From positions 55,446,501 to 55,510,500 of the forward strand of contig NC_134111.1 in NCBI RefSeq assembly GCF_040939455.1: a stretch of 64,000 bases of DNA, read 5' to 3'. This DNA is from Microcebus murinus (lineage: Eukaryota > Chordata > Mammalia > Primates > Cheirogaleidae). Shown here piece by piece: positions 39,600 to 50,849 of the stretch; position 1 is the first letter of the stretch; each line of letters starts with the position of its first letter. The notes beneath the pieces were generated by a model that was not told where the DNA came from, made no database searches, and saw only the letters and a program-made list of their open reading frames with translations. A program made the position numbers and the translations under genes.

Positions 39600-42500
39600 A
39601 TGTTTAAAGTGTTATATTCTGAATGCTTAGAATAATCTCAAAGAGAACACCTGTTACTTGAGTGCTCTTATTTTCAAACTCTTGAGGGCAATTTTTTCAT
39701 TACTATATTAAAGTGGGCTGTTTAATAACTTATAACTGTTAGAGAAAAAAGGTAAATTGCAGTCACCATGATCCATATTGGATACCTAAAATGAATGGAG
39801 GTTTTTTTTTACCCCCACTTGCAATTCTTTATTTTTCTCCTAATTTCAAGTCTGTTTTTTAGAACAAATTGCAGAAAATAATGTAAAATAATGAAATAAA
39901 ATGATGGTTTTTGCTAACAAAATTTTTATTCAACTTTACCATTTCATTAAATATTCTACCCTTGGCCCCCAAATGCCATGCTTATCATAATTTCAAAAGG
40001 GTCTTCAATGCCTTTCTCTTGCCCACATTCCAATCCTCCAAGAGGATCAGCAATATAATTATCAAATTATCAAAATTTGAAGCTCTGTATGATGAAACTT
40101 CATCTCCTAAAGAAAAAAAGTACACTAGCTGAATGTGAGCAAGAAATGCCTTAAAAATATAGTAGTTAATAAAGAATCAAGAAGGATGGTTATATTTTTA
40201 TATAGAAACTCCAAGACATTTCTTTATGTATGATAAAAATTGAAACAATATCATGATAAAAGAACATGCTTTGGGAAGGTTATCATTTTTAATTAAGATA
40301 AATCTGTAATAGCTAGAAATGGAAAGGATGGGGGAAATGCTAGAATTACGGAAGGATGTAACATTAATAGAAGCCTATAAAAAGTTTATATTGAAGAGTT
40401 GTTACTAATAGGAACAAAGTGTCAAATATTTGGTAGGCTAGGATATGGTTAGGTGTTACCAACCACATTTAAGGGAATTTTAAGGAAAGAGTGAAAGCAT
40501 AGATATTTCTATATTCCTTGAATGTAAAGCTGGGTTCTAAAATACTTAATTTAAGGATAAAGCACGGCTCAGCAAAAGATTAGGCTGGTCAAACAAGTTG
40601 AGTTCACATCTCAGTCCCAGATAATGAGAAAAACAATTGAAAATAAGGTAACAAGAAAGAAACAGAATACTAGCAAACTAGATATCATTGTCATCATAAA
40701 CTGTTACCATATACTGGGTGACTGCAACATGTCAGGTATTGTTTTAGGGCCTTTAATGCAATATCTCATTTTATTTTCACAACAATAATCTTTGCGAGGT
40801 AGGTATTATTATACCCATTTTACGGGTGAGGAAATTGAGACTATACAAGATTAAGAAATTCTCCCAAGGTCACACTAATGGTGACTGTGGTGTATTATAA
40901 TAAAGGAAAAAATAGTTTTATCAAAGAAGAATAGCATAAATAAGACAAAGAAAACAAACCAAGTTAAAAACACAGAAACATATAGTAGAAACCAATGGAG
41001 AAAGACAAGAGAAACTTTCTAACCAGATAGAAATGAAAGCAAAGTAAACCAAGATCTTAAACTCCCAACCTGTATAGCATCCCTCCCCCATCTGCCTTTT
41101 GTCAGTGCTTCCAACAACCCCGTCTTTTTTACAGCCATCCTTACTACCCTGGGAGGAAAAAAACTCCCTTTTCCCAATGTCAGCTTCCAAATGTTAAAAG
41201 ACAACTTTGCTTTATACTCTGTCTGCAGACTAAGGGGCGAGCCCACCTGAAGCAGCAGCTGCTGAAAACCTGATTTTCTATGCCTGTGTTAACACCTATA
41301 GCCACAATTCTAGGCAGCAGGAAGACAAATTAACTGCTGAAGAGGCAGAGAATTATGCTCTTGAAGAAAGGACAGTATATGAACAGTACTAAATAAAAAT
41401 TAGGAGCTAAAAGAGGACAGTAAGAAATAAAAGCTATAGAAATGGGAGAAAATCAATTGGAGATGAATAAAAAAAGTAAAGGCAATAAAGAAAAAAGACT
41501 GCAATTCCAGGCTATAATAAGTATCATCCAACTAGCAAGGAATTTTTTTTAGCCCAAGCACACAATAAGGATATGGAAATAATAAGAAAGAAAAGAGTTT
41601 GTGATTGTTCATTAATTTTTTACAGAATCTTCAACATAGGAATTATTAAATTCTTTTATTTATTGTAGAGAAAGAGACACTTGTTGAAAACCATTAATTG
41701 GTTGCTTGACCTAAACCTATAAAAGTCTTTAGGAAGGCTATAGTGAACAATATAACAAAAGGTTAACAAAAACAGTATTTTGACAGGCAACCTTTAATAG
41801 TAAAGTGTTCTGTTGACAGACATCTCACAAAAATATGAAACTTGGTTTTAGTACAAGCTAGTCAGTTTTCTATGTAAAATTGTCAACTTTCAGAGAAAAT
41901 TTTACCTTTAGTGCCTTCCTACCACTTTGCTATTCTGATCAACAACCACCAAACTCTAGTAAAACATGTTGCTCCATGAGACCATGGAAGAAGTACTCAT
42001 CTAATGACTATAAAACTTTCATAACCAAGTATAAGAACTTTCAATTCTTATGAACCCTGAAGTCTCATGGAAAGTGACATCCAGTTTCATCACATTCAGT
42101 GAATAAATACTGAAGAAATTAGAACTGACTGGTTTTCAGATCCAGTATCTAATATCAAGTTCAAATCGCTATGAAAATGAAAGGCTTAGAAAAACCAGAC
42201 AACAGCATGTCAGGTTTCCTTTTCACCTTGAAACTAGCATGTTTACCCTGCTAATAGGCTTTAAAGCTGCCAAAAATTTATCAGTTTTTAAAACTTTTTG
42301 TTTTTCCAAAAACTGAAATGCTCCCAAATATCATTTTTGCTTCTTTCACTAACTAAAAACCTACTTCCTCAGTCCTGTCAAAAGTTAACTGCAGATAATG
42401 CTGTATTCCAGCCTAAAGCTAACTAGCTCCTCTGGTTGTTCAACCTGTCTAACCTCAACAACAGAAACAGTTAAAATAAGTGCTGAGAAGGCACAAACTG

Positions 42501-43024
42501 GTCAGAGCCCCATCCTTCCTCTGACATTCCTCTCCCCTTCCTCGTTTTCCCTGCCTTGGAACTCATGAAACTTTAAGCTAGAGAAGAGGATAGGGAAGCA
42601 GTTAGGCATTCTGTTCCCTTTCCAACTTTGAACCAGACAATGAAAACGCATTATGGTCCTACATCAGAAACACCAAAATGCCCATTTTCTTCAGACTAAC
42701 ATTGGAATTCTGGGGGAGACATCGTTTTTTAACAACTCACAATGCATACTAAAACCATACACTGATATTAAAGACAGAGTATCTTGACAGAGAAACACGT
42801 GATATTATTGGGTGATATGACTTTTCCATAAGCCACTGTGTATTAAGAAAAGATCGTTACATCAAAGAGGGTGTAGTGTAAACTCCAGAAGGAATTTAAA
42901 TAGCAAGATTTGTATTTGTAAAGAGCCCCAATTAATGTGTTTCTGGATGCCAAAGGGTAACCAACCCAGGGCTTGGCTCCCAAGCCGGTGGGCTCTGGGA
43001 GAAGAGGAGGATGCAAAGTCCTAC
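39600..43024. other. Intron 1 proximal part, mostly unassigned
   Basis: Apart from the MIR at 40700-40890 I recognise no repeat, tandem array or coding block. Sequence is AT-rich up to the exon 1 donor. Some of it may be conserved regulatory DNA, which cannot be judged here. Confidence 0.5.
40700..40890 (-). mobile_element. MIR SINE
   Basis: 'caggtattgttttagggcc', 'ttattatacccattttacgg', 'gaggaaattgagac' and 'ctcccaaggtcaca' are antisense MIR wording. Confidence 0.8.
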
Positions 43025-43936
43025 CTGGTAGGCATCAGGAATGTTGACCGTTTCTCCATGCTCCCCGACATAGCCAATGATACCTTTGCCCCAGGGGACC
43101 TGCACCTCATTTGAGTTCTCTGTGCTGCTGCTGGGCAGCAGCGGGGTTCCTGCATGCACATCAAAGAATTTGGAGACCAAGCTCTTCTTGCCAGCAGCTG
43201 CCCCTTCCACCAGGAAGAGAGAACAGCGGTCAGCGTCCACCATGAGGCAGACAAAGATGAGGATCTTGTAGCTTAGGCTGGTGAGGTCAAGGTCATTGGA
43301 GATATCCTTGACCAATTCCAGGAAGAACTGACGCTCATTGTGCTTTTTGAGGTGGCACTTGTAGTCGATGGCCGTAGTGGGATACTGAGGCAGGTTCACC
43401 CTTGACTCCAGCAGCGCACTGAGAATGTGGGCTGTGGTGGGGGGCAGGGAGCTGGCCTTCCGGAGAAGCGCTCTCCGCCGTACACTGCTCAGGGGCTCTT
43501 GGGCCCGGGAGGTCACCTGTTCGTCGTAGGTCCTGTTCACATGGATGGCCTTGGAGCGGGCAAAACTCTTCCTCAGCTCTTTCTGAGAAGCTTTCCGCTG
43601 CAGGCTCCCGTCGCCCCGGCCGCCACTGGCCCAGCTGGGACTCAGGGGGACCCCACCACAGTCCCCGCCACCAGGAGCGGGCTGGCTGTTGGCAGAGCCA
43701 TTTGGTCCAGTGCCACCACCAACGCTGCCGCCATCTCTGCGGGTGCCGTGAGCCAAGCTGCTGGTGCGGGCCGGAGCGGCCCCGGGGCCTAAAGCCCCCT
43801 GCCCCTGACTGTTCCTCTGCAGCCACTTCTCCACCATCTCCTGCTTCCCCTTCCGCATCAGGTAGTCTTCAAACAACTCTGGGTGCCTGTCCAGGAAAGT
43901 TTCCACCTCCCCAAAGTCCAGGCCAGAGGCTGTCAT
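43025..43936 (-). CDS. PDE11A: PDE11A4 coding exon 1 (N-terminal regulatory region and start of GAF-A, residues 1-304)
   Basis: This first coding exon encodes the N-terminus of PDE11A4, a cytosolic phosphodiesterase that hydrolyses cAMP and cGMP. I place the start at ATG 43936-43934. It aligns with the human start (MTASGLDFGEVE here, MAASRLDFGEVE in human), has A at -3, and is the only in-frame ATG after a TAA at 43987-43985. The frame is open from a GTG at 43948, which is not needed. Residues 1-40 are a conserved acidic/basic stretch. Residues 45-110 are low-complexity, rich in Gly, Ser and Pro. S117 (RKAS) and S124 (LRKS), the phosphosites known in human PDE11A4, are present at the same numbers. 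GAF-A begins at about residue 217 (LDLTSLSYKILIFVCLMVDADRCSLFLVEG) and is cut at DAYQ 304. The donor is CAG|GTAGGA, with GT at 43024-43023. Codons past 43025 (VGLCILLF onward) are intron. Confidence 0.98.
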
Positions 43937-44290
43937 TGTCCCAGACACAGCTGTCCTTGCTTCTTTACACTTGGACGGAATGGTTTACCTGCCCGGAGGC
44001 CTCTAGCTGTCCCTGCACATGGTCACCCACCAGTATTCCCAGCTCGGTGCCACCTCCCCGGCCGGCCAGCCGGAGATTATTCCCAGCAGTGGAATCCCAG
44101 CTGGGAGGCGCCCCTTCCTCCTCCGGCTGAGTGGCTGGCACCGCCCCACCCCTGGTCCCGCTACTCCTGCGCCGCTCAGGTGACGGGCGCTGCGCCGCCG
44201 CCGCGCTCCTGTCCTGGAGCCGGGGAGCTGTCGCCGCTCTCGCTCTGCCGCCGCCGCCGCCGGTGCTGCTGTCGCCGGATGAGTGGACCA
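43937..44290 (-). promoter_or_regulatory. PDE11A: PDE11A4 5' leader (probable) with GCC runs
   Basis: This is the GC-rich stretch immediately upstream of the PDE11A4 start, probably transcribed as 5' UTR; the transcription start cannot be fixed from sequence. It holds two short trinucleotide runs, GCC-type at 44194-44205 and a five-unit GCC run at 44247-44262, which read as GGC on the transcript. An in-frame TAA at 43987-43985 closes the main frame upstream. Several long open frames cross this region on both strands. They are GC-driven shadows that start at GTG, and I do not call them genes. Confidence 0.6.
44003..44020 (-). promoter_or_regulatory. Five-codon upstream ORF in the PDE11A4 leader
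   Basis: An ATG at 44020-44018 on the minus strand opens a minimal ORF (Met-Cys-Arg-Asp-Ser-stop) that ends 66 nt before the main ATG. It has A at -3. It is the only ATG I found between about 44290 and the main start, so it could temper translation if transcription begins upstream of it. Presence is seen directly; use is inference. Confidence 0.5.
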
Positions 44291-44924
44291 CTGTGACAGG
44301 GAGGTAGGGCAGGACACGCCCCTGAGTGAGGCGCGGAGCCCGGAGGGAGGAGAGAGGCGGGAGGAGGGCGCGGCGGACGCCGAGCAGCCAAAGTCCGCGC
44401 CCGGGATGCCGGGCGGTTCCTGGAAGAGTCTCCGGCCGGCCGGAACCCGCGCCTGGGAACGCGGCCGAGTCCTGCTTGGAACGCGATTAGAAGAGGGACA
44501 CGCACCTTGTTCCTCCCCCTCCTTCCTTCCTCACCTCCCAGCGCTCCCTACTCCCCGCCCTTAAGCGTTAGCGCTTCTGGGAGGCCCGGCGGGAGCCCGG
44601 CCGGAGCCCTGGTAAGAAGAAGAGTTGGGTCTCGCGGGCCGAACCCAGAAGCGGGCTCCGAGGAAATCGGGATGCTCGGAGACAGGCGGGGTTGTGTTTC
44701 TGGGATGTGACCGCAGAGTGTGGGTTCCCAGGATTCCTGGGATTGCCCACTAACACTGCCCAGCACCCTGTGGGCGTTCAGTAAATATTAACGGAATTGA
44801 ATTTCCCTGAAATTAGCAAACGAAGTTCCCAGTCTGAGCAATTCATGACTCTAAGCAAGTTCACGGACCCAGGGCGGGGAAGGTTACCTGGAGGAAGGGT
44901 GCAAGACACAGAACACGCCTCCCT

Positions 44925-45262
44925 CGGTAGCGGAGGGGATTGGTTCTAGGCCCCCTGCGTATATCAAAATCCAAGTCCCTAATATAAAACGGTGTAGTAT
45001 TTGCATATAACCTACACACACCCTCCCCTATACTTTAAAGCATCTCTAGTTTACTTATAATACCTAATACAATGTATGATAAGTGGTATGTAAATAGTCT
45101 TTATGTTGTATTATTTAGGGAACAATGACAAGAAAAAATGTCTGCACATGTTCAGTACCCATTCAATCATCCATTTTTATTTTCCAAATATTTTCAATCA
45201 GACGTTGGTCAAATCCACAGGTGAAGAACCCACGGACACAGAGACAGACTGTACTTGGATTA
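44925..45262 (+). mobile_element. Tigger/MER2-like DNA transposon
   Basis: 'ccctcggtagcggagggg', 'attggttctaggccccc', 'tataaaacggtgtagtattt', 'catctctagtttacttataa' and the closing 'ccacggacacagagacagac' follow the MER2-group consensus. The start and end are roughly inverted. It is non-autonomous, about 340 bp, and lies within 300 bp of the CpG-island edge. Confidence 0.8.
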
Positions 45263-45837
45263 AGGAGACCCTGTCTAGCAGGGGCTTATAGCAAAGTGGA
45301 CCTGAGGGGCTGAGGGGACTTCTTTCCAGCTGGCCCTGCCCACTGTGGGGGGGGTCTCCTTTCCTGATAACTTGCTGTCTCCTCCTTCTTCCTCCACTCA
45401 ATCCCATAAGACCACGAAGCTTCCTTTATGTCAGTGTCCTGGGGCTTGTGTATAACAATGCCACCTCTGTGGGGGGCTTTTCTTTCTTCTGTCCTGGGTA
45501 TGCTCTGGATCTAGCTGGTCTCTGCTAGTCAGCCAGAGAATCACATCAGGCTTCCCTTGGGATTTGTCAGGAAAGAGGGGCAGGCTGAGAACACTTTCTT
45601 GAAGTCCAGGAAAACAGGCAGAGAAACAAAAGCAGGTGGAGAACCTGGGACAACAGGACAATACATAACTACTCCTGCAGATTTACAGAATACCAGTGAT
45701 GAGGGTCATAGAAAGAGCTGCAGAAGGGGGCAGTGGAGAGTTTTACAGGGCTTCCATGTGGCAGACGAACACAGGTGACTTACACAGTAAGGCAGGCTCA
45801 CTCCAGGAAGGTGTTCTCAGAGCTAAGAACACAGGTG

Positions 45838-46060
45838 TATGGAGCACTTGCTATGTGTTGATAATTTTAAGTTCATATATTAATTTAATCCTTACAACAG
45901 ACCTATAAGATGGGGACTTATCCCATTTTAAAGATGGGGAAACTCTGAGAAACTAAGTAACTTATCCCAGGCACACAGTCAGATCTCTCCAAGCCGGGGT
46001 ACCGATCTATTTAGTTTGGCTTCAGGGTGAGACTCACTCTTAGCTACATCACTGGATTGT
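45838..46060 (-). mobile_element. MIR SINE
   Basis: 'gagcacttgctatgtgttg', 'aatttaatccttacaacag', 'cccattttaaagatgggg' and 'agtaacttatcccaggc' give MIR antisense order. Confidence 0.8.
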
Positions 46061-46284
46061 CTCCCAACTATGTTAGCTGAATCCATCTGTGTTAGGATGT
46101 GAGCCAGTAACAGCAATGCAGGGACTGGGGTAGACTGTCCTCTAAACATTCCTCTGACAGCACCAGGAGGAGCTCAGAGGGGGAAGAGAGGCACTTGTTC
46201 CAAACTTCCCAGCTTAGTCAGCATGGCTAAGAGCATGGCCTTGGCACTGGATGAGAGTGTGAACAAAACAAAGACTCTGCCTTC

Positions 46285-46570
46285 AAGACAGCCAGCAAAC
46301 AAATAAGAAAATAAATTTATGAAGTACAAGAAAGTTAGTGATAAGTGCCATGAAGAAAAATAAAGCTTGGTAACAGACTGGATAAAGGGATGGGTGGTAG
46401 GAAAGCCTTTCTAAGGAGGAGAGGACAGCTGAGTAGAAATCTGGTGGAAATGAGTCAATAAGCTGTGTTGATATCTGGAAAAAGAATGTACCAAGTAGAG
46501 GAAGCAAGTGCTAGAGTTGTGAGATATGATGTGTTTGAAGTATTTAAGAAACAGCAGGGAGACCAGCTAG
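46285..46570. repeat. Ancient mammalian repeat fragment
   Basis: 'gataagtgccatgaagaaa', 'gaaagcctttctaaggagg' and 'gaaacagcagggagaccag' occur in the order known from the unnamed old family. Confidence 0.5.
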
Positions 46571-46639
46571 AGACAGTAAACCAAGCATAGTATACTGGTA
46601 GTTTGGAACTTCCAGCAGCCAAAAAGGTGAGTGGTGGTC

Positions 46640-46740
46640 ACGAATTAAATACAGAAAAAGTGCTTAGCACAGTGCCTGGCACATAGAAAGTGTTCAAGAA
46701 ATATTAGCTGTTGTATTACTTCTATTATTAACATGATTAT
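46640..46740 (+). mobile_element. MIR/L2 tail fragment
   Basis: 'gtgcttagcacagtgcctgg', 'cacatagaaagtgttc' and 'aatattagctgttg' are the conserved 3' end shared by MIR and L2. Confidence 0.7.
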
Positions 46741-46974
46741 TATCCTAAAGTAATATTGTATGGAAATTTCACTGCAGGTGGCCACATCTCTGGTCACTTG
46801 AGTGATCAGATGGTTAGTGGTACATTGGACTCACAAAAGCCTATTTTAGTATCTCTTTCCAGTTCTGCATTTAGTCACATTATGTAGCTTGCAATCAGCC
46901 ATGATGGAAACATGTACACCATGGATATCAGCAAATGTTACGAGTCAGGTTTTTTTTGTTATAGATTGCTAATT

Positions 46975-47420
46975 GTTAAAAATTTATGCATATTCAGTGG
47001 AAACAATCCAAATGTCCATATACTAATGAGTGGATAATGTGATATAACCACGCAATGGGATATTACTTGGCCATAAAATGGGAGGAAGCACTAGTACATG
47101 CGACTACTTGAATGAACCCTAAAAACATTATGCAAAGTAAAAGTAGCCACTCACAAAGGACCACATATTATATAATTTTATTTATATTAAATCTAAATAG
47201 GCAAATCCATAGACAGAAAGTATATTACTTTCTAGATGGAGAGAAAGGTGGGTGACTGCTAATGTGTATGAGTTTTTAGGGGATGGGGAATAATAAAAAT
47301 GTTCTAAAATTGATTGTGGTGATGGTTGTACAATCTGTGAATATGTTGAAATTCAGTGAATTGTACACTTTAAATGGGTGAATTATATGGTATGTGAATT
47401 CTATCTCAGTAAAGCTGTTA
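46975..47420 (+). mobile_element. L1M (L1MA/MB-like) 3' end
   Basis: 'ccaaatgtccatatactaat', 'cattatgcaaagtaaaagta', 'gtgatggttgtacaatctgt' and 'aattgtacactttaaatggg' run in the L1M 3' UTR order. It ends in an A-rich tail with CAA repeats near 47440. Confidence 0.85.
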
Positions 47421-47599
47421 CAAAACAATAACAACAACAATAAAAACAATTTACTAGCACAAGACTGGTGACAATACAGCAGCAGAGTTGTACATGGAGC
47501 CAGGAAATGAGGCAATGAGCTGTCCCCTCATCCTCAGGGAAGGGAGCAAAGTAGACCAGCCCTGGGCTGCCTAGAAGGTTTAATAAATAGACATTTACT

Positions 47600-48480
47600 T
47601 AATGCTATCTCCCATGTATTCACTATACATGCAGTTATTTAGCACTTATCACGTTCCAGGCTCTAAGAACAAAAGAAGGCCAAGACAAAACCTCGATCTC
47701 ATAGTCTACAGCGCCAGCAGTGAGAGTAGAGAAGAATACCAGGAAGGATGGGAAAATAATAGAAGAGAGATCTGGGGAAACAAATTCAACATTTCTGGCT
47801 TGGTTTTGAATTGGCTGTAGCCATGTTCCCTGCTTGGTACATGAAGTCGCTAAAGGCTGGGGAAGAATGGTTAATGGTTGGAGAAGAGAGTGAGCAGGTG
47901 ACAGAGAGCACACATAATCGGGTGCAGAAGGCTGTGATGGAGGGCTGCAAAGTAAGATGTGTGTGGAATGTGGCCCCAATTGCCATTTTCTCCTCACTCT
48001 CAATCTGTAGAATGGTATGTATATTAGTGATAGTCCCAGTAGGAAACACAGCACACTCAAATTAAATTCTAAGAGGGTTAATTTACAAAGGGACTAATAT
48101 TACAAAGTTGGAGTATGGATAACTGCATGGATACTGAAGAAAGCTGGAACTCATAGCAGCAGAGAATCACCTCCCCTAGACCTAAGGGGAAGAGGCAGGG
48201 AAAGGTTACCAGGAATCAAAAGGAGAGAGGATTTTTAGTGACATCTGCCTTAAGGGGAGCAGTGACTCGTTGAACAATATGGACAGCTCAAGCTGACCTC
48301 AAAGGAGGGATATCAGGAATAAATACCTTGAATTCATTCTTCTGCCTCCCTCCTATCAGTGACCAGACCCAACCAGAAGCTGGAAGGTGTTGGAACCTAT
48401 TGATGGAATCTATATCTTCCCTGGGCAGAGAGCAAGGGGGACAAAGGAGGATCTGTAAGATCTAGAGGGGCAAATGGAAG
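47600..48480. repeat. Mixed ancient repeats, unassigned
   Basis: 47640-47760 has L2-like antisense words (tttagcacttatcacgttcc). 48020-48440 (gtcccagtaggaaacacagc ... ccaaccagaagctggaagg) matches an old interspersed repeat I cannot name. The 141-codon antisense frame at 47635-48060 overlaps competing frames and has no recognisable domain. Confidence 0.35.
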
Positions 48481-48485
48481 ATACT

Positions 48486-48613
48486 TGGCCCAATATGGAA
48501 TCTTGAAGAAGTCCCCCTAGGAAATAATGGCCCAATATGGAACTTTTAAGAGGTCCCTTTAGGAAATAAAATTTATTCTCATTCCCTCATTAAATTCTCG
48601 TTCCCTCATTAAA
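48486..48613 (+). repeat. Two adjacent short tandem duplications
   Basis: A 42-bp unit beginning 'tggcccaatatggaa' at 48486 is repeated with changes at 48528. Immediately after, a 19-bp unit (ctcattccctcattaaa, then ctcgttccctcattaaa) is repeated around 48577-48613. Confidence 0.85.
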
Positions 48614-49329
48614 TATAGCTCCAAAGAATTTTCTGTGTAATTCTGCCCTCTTCTGCTCATCTGCTAATTCCATCAAAACTATCTAGAATACAATCTACAA
48701 CATTTGCAGTTTATAAAACCCCCTTGGGCACAAACTATCATACCTCAAAAGATACGATATGGTGAAGATAGATCAGTCAGCTCAAGGAAGAGGCTCTGCA
48801 GACTCCCTCCCCATCTACGCTTCCCTCTTTCCACCAAGCTGGATATGTTGTCCAAGTAGCCTTCATTGGAGAAGATAAATGGATCTTCCTATCTGTAGTT
48901 TGCAAGAATTCAGGGATTCCTTTTTGATCTAAGTATCTATTTCTTTATCATTGCCTTTGCCAATTAGCATTTGAGTACTTTTAATGTATAAAACACTGGG
49001 TGACATGCAAGATAACTTTTGTTATTCCAAAGGGAACCCAGCATTTTGGGGACCTTATGGACCATCTAATATCACACTTTCCACATTTTACACACGTGGA
49101 AATTTAGAACTAGAGCAGAAACATACTTTTTTTTCAAAGTTACCTGTCAAGCCAATCTTGATCTGCTCCTGGTTCCATCTCACACTTACCAACATTCTAC
49201 AACTTAGTACCAACCTCTTGAAGCCCAAGGAACCTCTGTCTCGTAAGTGTGCCTGCTAATCATTCCCTCTCCTAAAACAGAGATCACTGATTCTCATTGT
49301 GTACCAGCAAACATCACCAGATATGTAAA

Positions 49330-49960
49330 GGGAGGCTGATGTATAACAAACCACCTCAAAATTCAGTTGCCTACCACAGCAATTTTTCTACTTCTCACAA
49401 TTCTGTAGATTAACTCAAAGGTCCCCAACCTTCTTGGCACCAGGAACTGGTGTCATGGAAGACAATTTTTCAATGGATTGGGCAGGGTGGGGCAGGGGGG
49501 TGCCATGGGGAAGAGGGTTGGTGTGGAGCTCAGGCAGTGATGTGTGGCCCATTTTCTAACAGGCCACAGACCAGTACTGGGCTGTAGCCTGGGGGTTGAG
49601 GACCACAGGATTAACCAATGGTTCCTCTGTTTCACTTGGTAATAGCTAGAGTCACCCATGTGGCTGCATTCGGCTGGCAGCTATACTGTGCTGGAAGGTC
49701 AGAGAAAGCCTCTGGCACGTATTCAGGGCATCAGTGCTGACTGTGGCTTAAGCTGCTCAGTTCTCCAGGAGGCCTGTTTCCATGTGGCATCTCATTCTCC
49801 AGGTTTTCTTTACATGGTTCCTCTCTCCAGTAGGACAGCCTGGCCTTCCTTACGGTATGGCAGCTGGGTTCCAAGAGGGACTTTCAGGAAGATAAGCCCA
49901 ATGTGCAAGAGCTTATCAATCCTGCATAATGCTTGTTAATGTCCCATTGACCAAAGTCAA
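49330..49960. repeat. Ancient repeat split by a MER1-like element
   Basis: 'ttctcacaattctgtagatt' before the insert and 'cccatgtggctgcattcgg', 'gctggcagctatactgtg' after it belong to one old mammalian repeat of unassigned name, interrupted at 49417-49610. Confidence 0.5.
49417..49610 (-). mobile_element. MER1-like hAT transposon, internally deleted
   Basis: 'aaggtccccaaccttcttgg' with 'caccaggaactggtgtcatg' at one end and 'gaccagtactgggctgtag' with 'gggttgaggacca' at the other form imperfect inverted ends of the MER1/Charlie type. The middle is shortened. Confidence 0.7.
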
Positions 49961-50398
49961 CCACATAGCCAAGCGCTGAGTCAGTCGAGAGAGGGAAGAG
50001 GATGTGAATACTCACAGGTGTGGCTCACTGGGAGCCACTCATCTAACAGCTGACCATACAAGCTCTCTTCTGAAGCCCAGACCCCCATTTCCAATTGCCA
50101 CAAGACATTCACTCCCAAATGTCTCACAGACATCTCACGTTTATCATTGTCAAGATCACTCTCACTCTTACCCACCTTAAATCACTCAGCCCTGTATAGT
50201 GTACCTCAGAAATTTCTCTTTGAATCCAGCCGTCTTCTCCAAACCCACTTCCCTTAATTCAAGCCTTCATTATCTGTTCATTCTCTACCAGTATTGTCTT
50301 CCACATAACAAGTGTAATAATAGCAGAACCATGCTTATAAACTCTTTTAAGGCTATCTATAAATCTTTGACAAAAGATACGTATTTGGTTGAATTTTA

Positions 50399-50826
50399 GC
50401 TCCACAAAAGATATGTCCATCCAGAATCTGTAAATGTGACCTTACTTAGAAGAGGGTCTTTGCAGCTAAGGATAAGATCATACTGGATTTAGGGTAGGCC
50501 CTAAAGCCAATACTTTTCCTTAGCATATGTACATAAGAGAAGATACAAAGACACAGAGGAGTAGCTGATATGAAGACAGAGATAGAGATTGGAATGATGG
50601 GTCTACAAGCCAAGGCATGTCAAGAATTGCTGGCAGCCACCCCACACTGGAAGACAGGCATAGAACAGATTCTCTCTCAGACCCTTTAGAAAAAAAAAAA
50701 ATCAATCTTTTCAACACTTTGATTTTGGAGTTCTGGCCTCCAGACCTATCAGAGGATAAATTTCTGTTATTTCAAGTCTCCAAGTTTGTGGTAGTTTATT
50801 ACAGCAGCACTTGCTAATTAGTGCAA
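50399..50826 (+). mobile_element. MLT1-type MaLR LTR
   Basis: 'gtaaatgtgaccttactta', 'agagggtctttgcagcta', 'ggtaggccctaaagccaat', 'gctggcagccaccccacac', 'ttctggcctccagacc' and 'tttattacagcagcac' follow MLT1 order. It is a solitary LTR with no internal region. A 12-A run lies at 50690. Confidence 0.82.
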
Positions 50827-50849
50827 GACGTCTCATCATTGCACCTTTC

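Larger units (their letters stand above)
43440..44650. promoter_or_regulatory. PDE11A: CpG-island promoter of PDE11A4
   Basis: CpG dinucleotides and G+C are dense from the middle of exon 1 to about 44650 and scarce on both sides; this is the only such island in the window. It holds GC-box-like strings (for example near 44141-44148 and 44552-44559), a TGACG half CRE at about 44181, and no obvious TATA box. This fits a TATA-less CpG promoter firing to the left. Edges were judged by eye. Confidence 0.8.

Noticed and set aside
42932..43024. Continuation of the PDE11A exon 1 frame
   Set aside because: The frame runs on past a consensus donor (CAG|GTAGGA). Exon 2 at 2169 continues the known protein from codon 305, so these codons are intronic.
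43985..43994. CAGGTAAACC on the minus strand as a 5' UTR splice donor
   Set aside because: It matches a donor consensus, but no acceptor with suitable spacing lies between it and the ATG.
43427..44317. Long plus-strand and alternate minus-strand frames across exon 1 and the promoter
   Set aside because: These are shadows of PDE11A exon 1 or of CpG-island composition, several starting at GTG, with Pro/Arg/Gly-rich low-complexity translations.
47635..48060. 141-codon minus-strand frame
   Set aside because: It overlaps competing frames, carries L2-like wording on the opposite strand and shows no domain or splice context.
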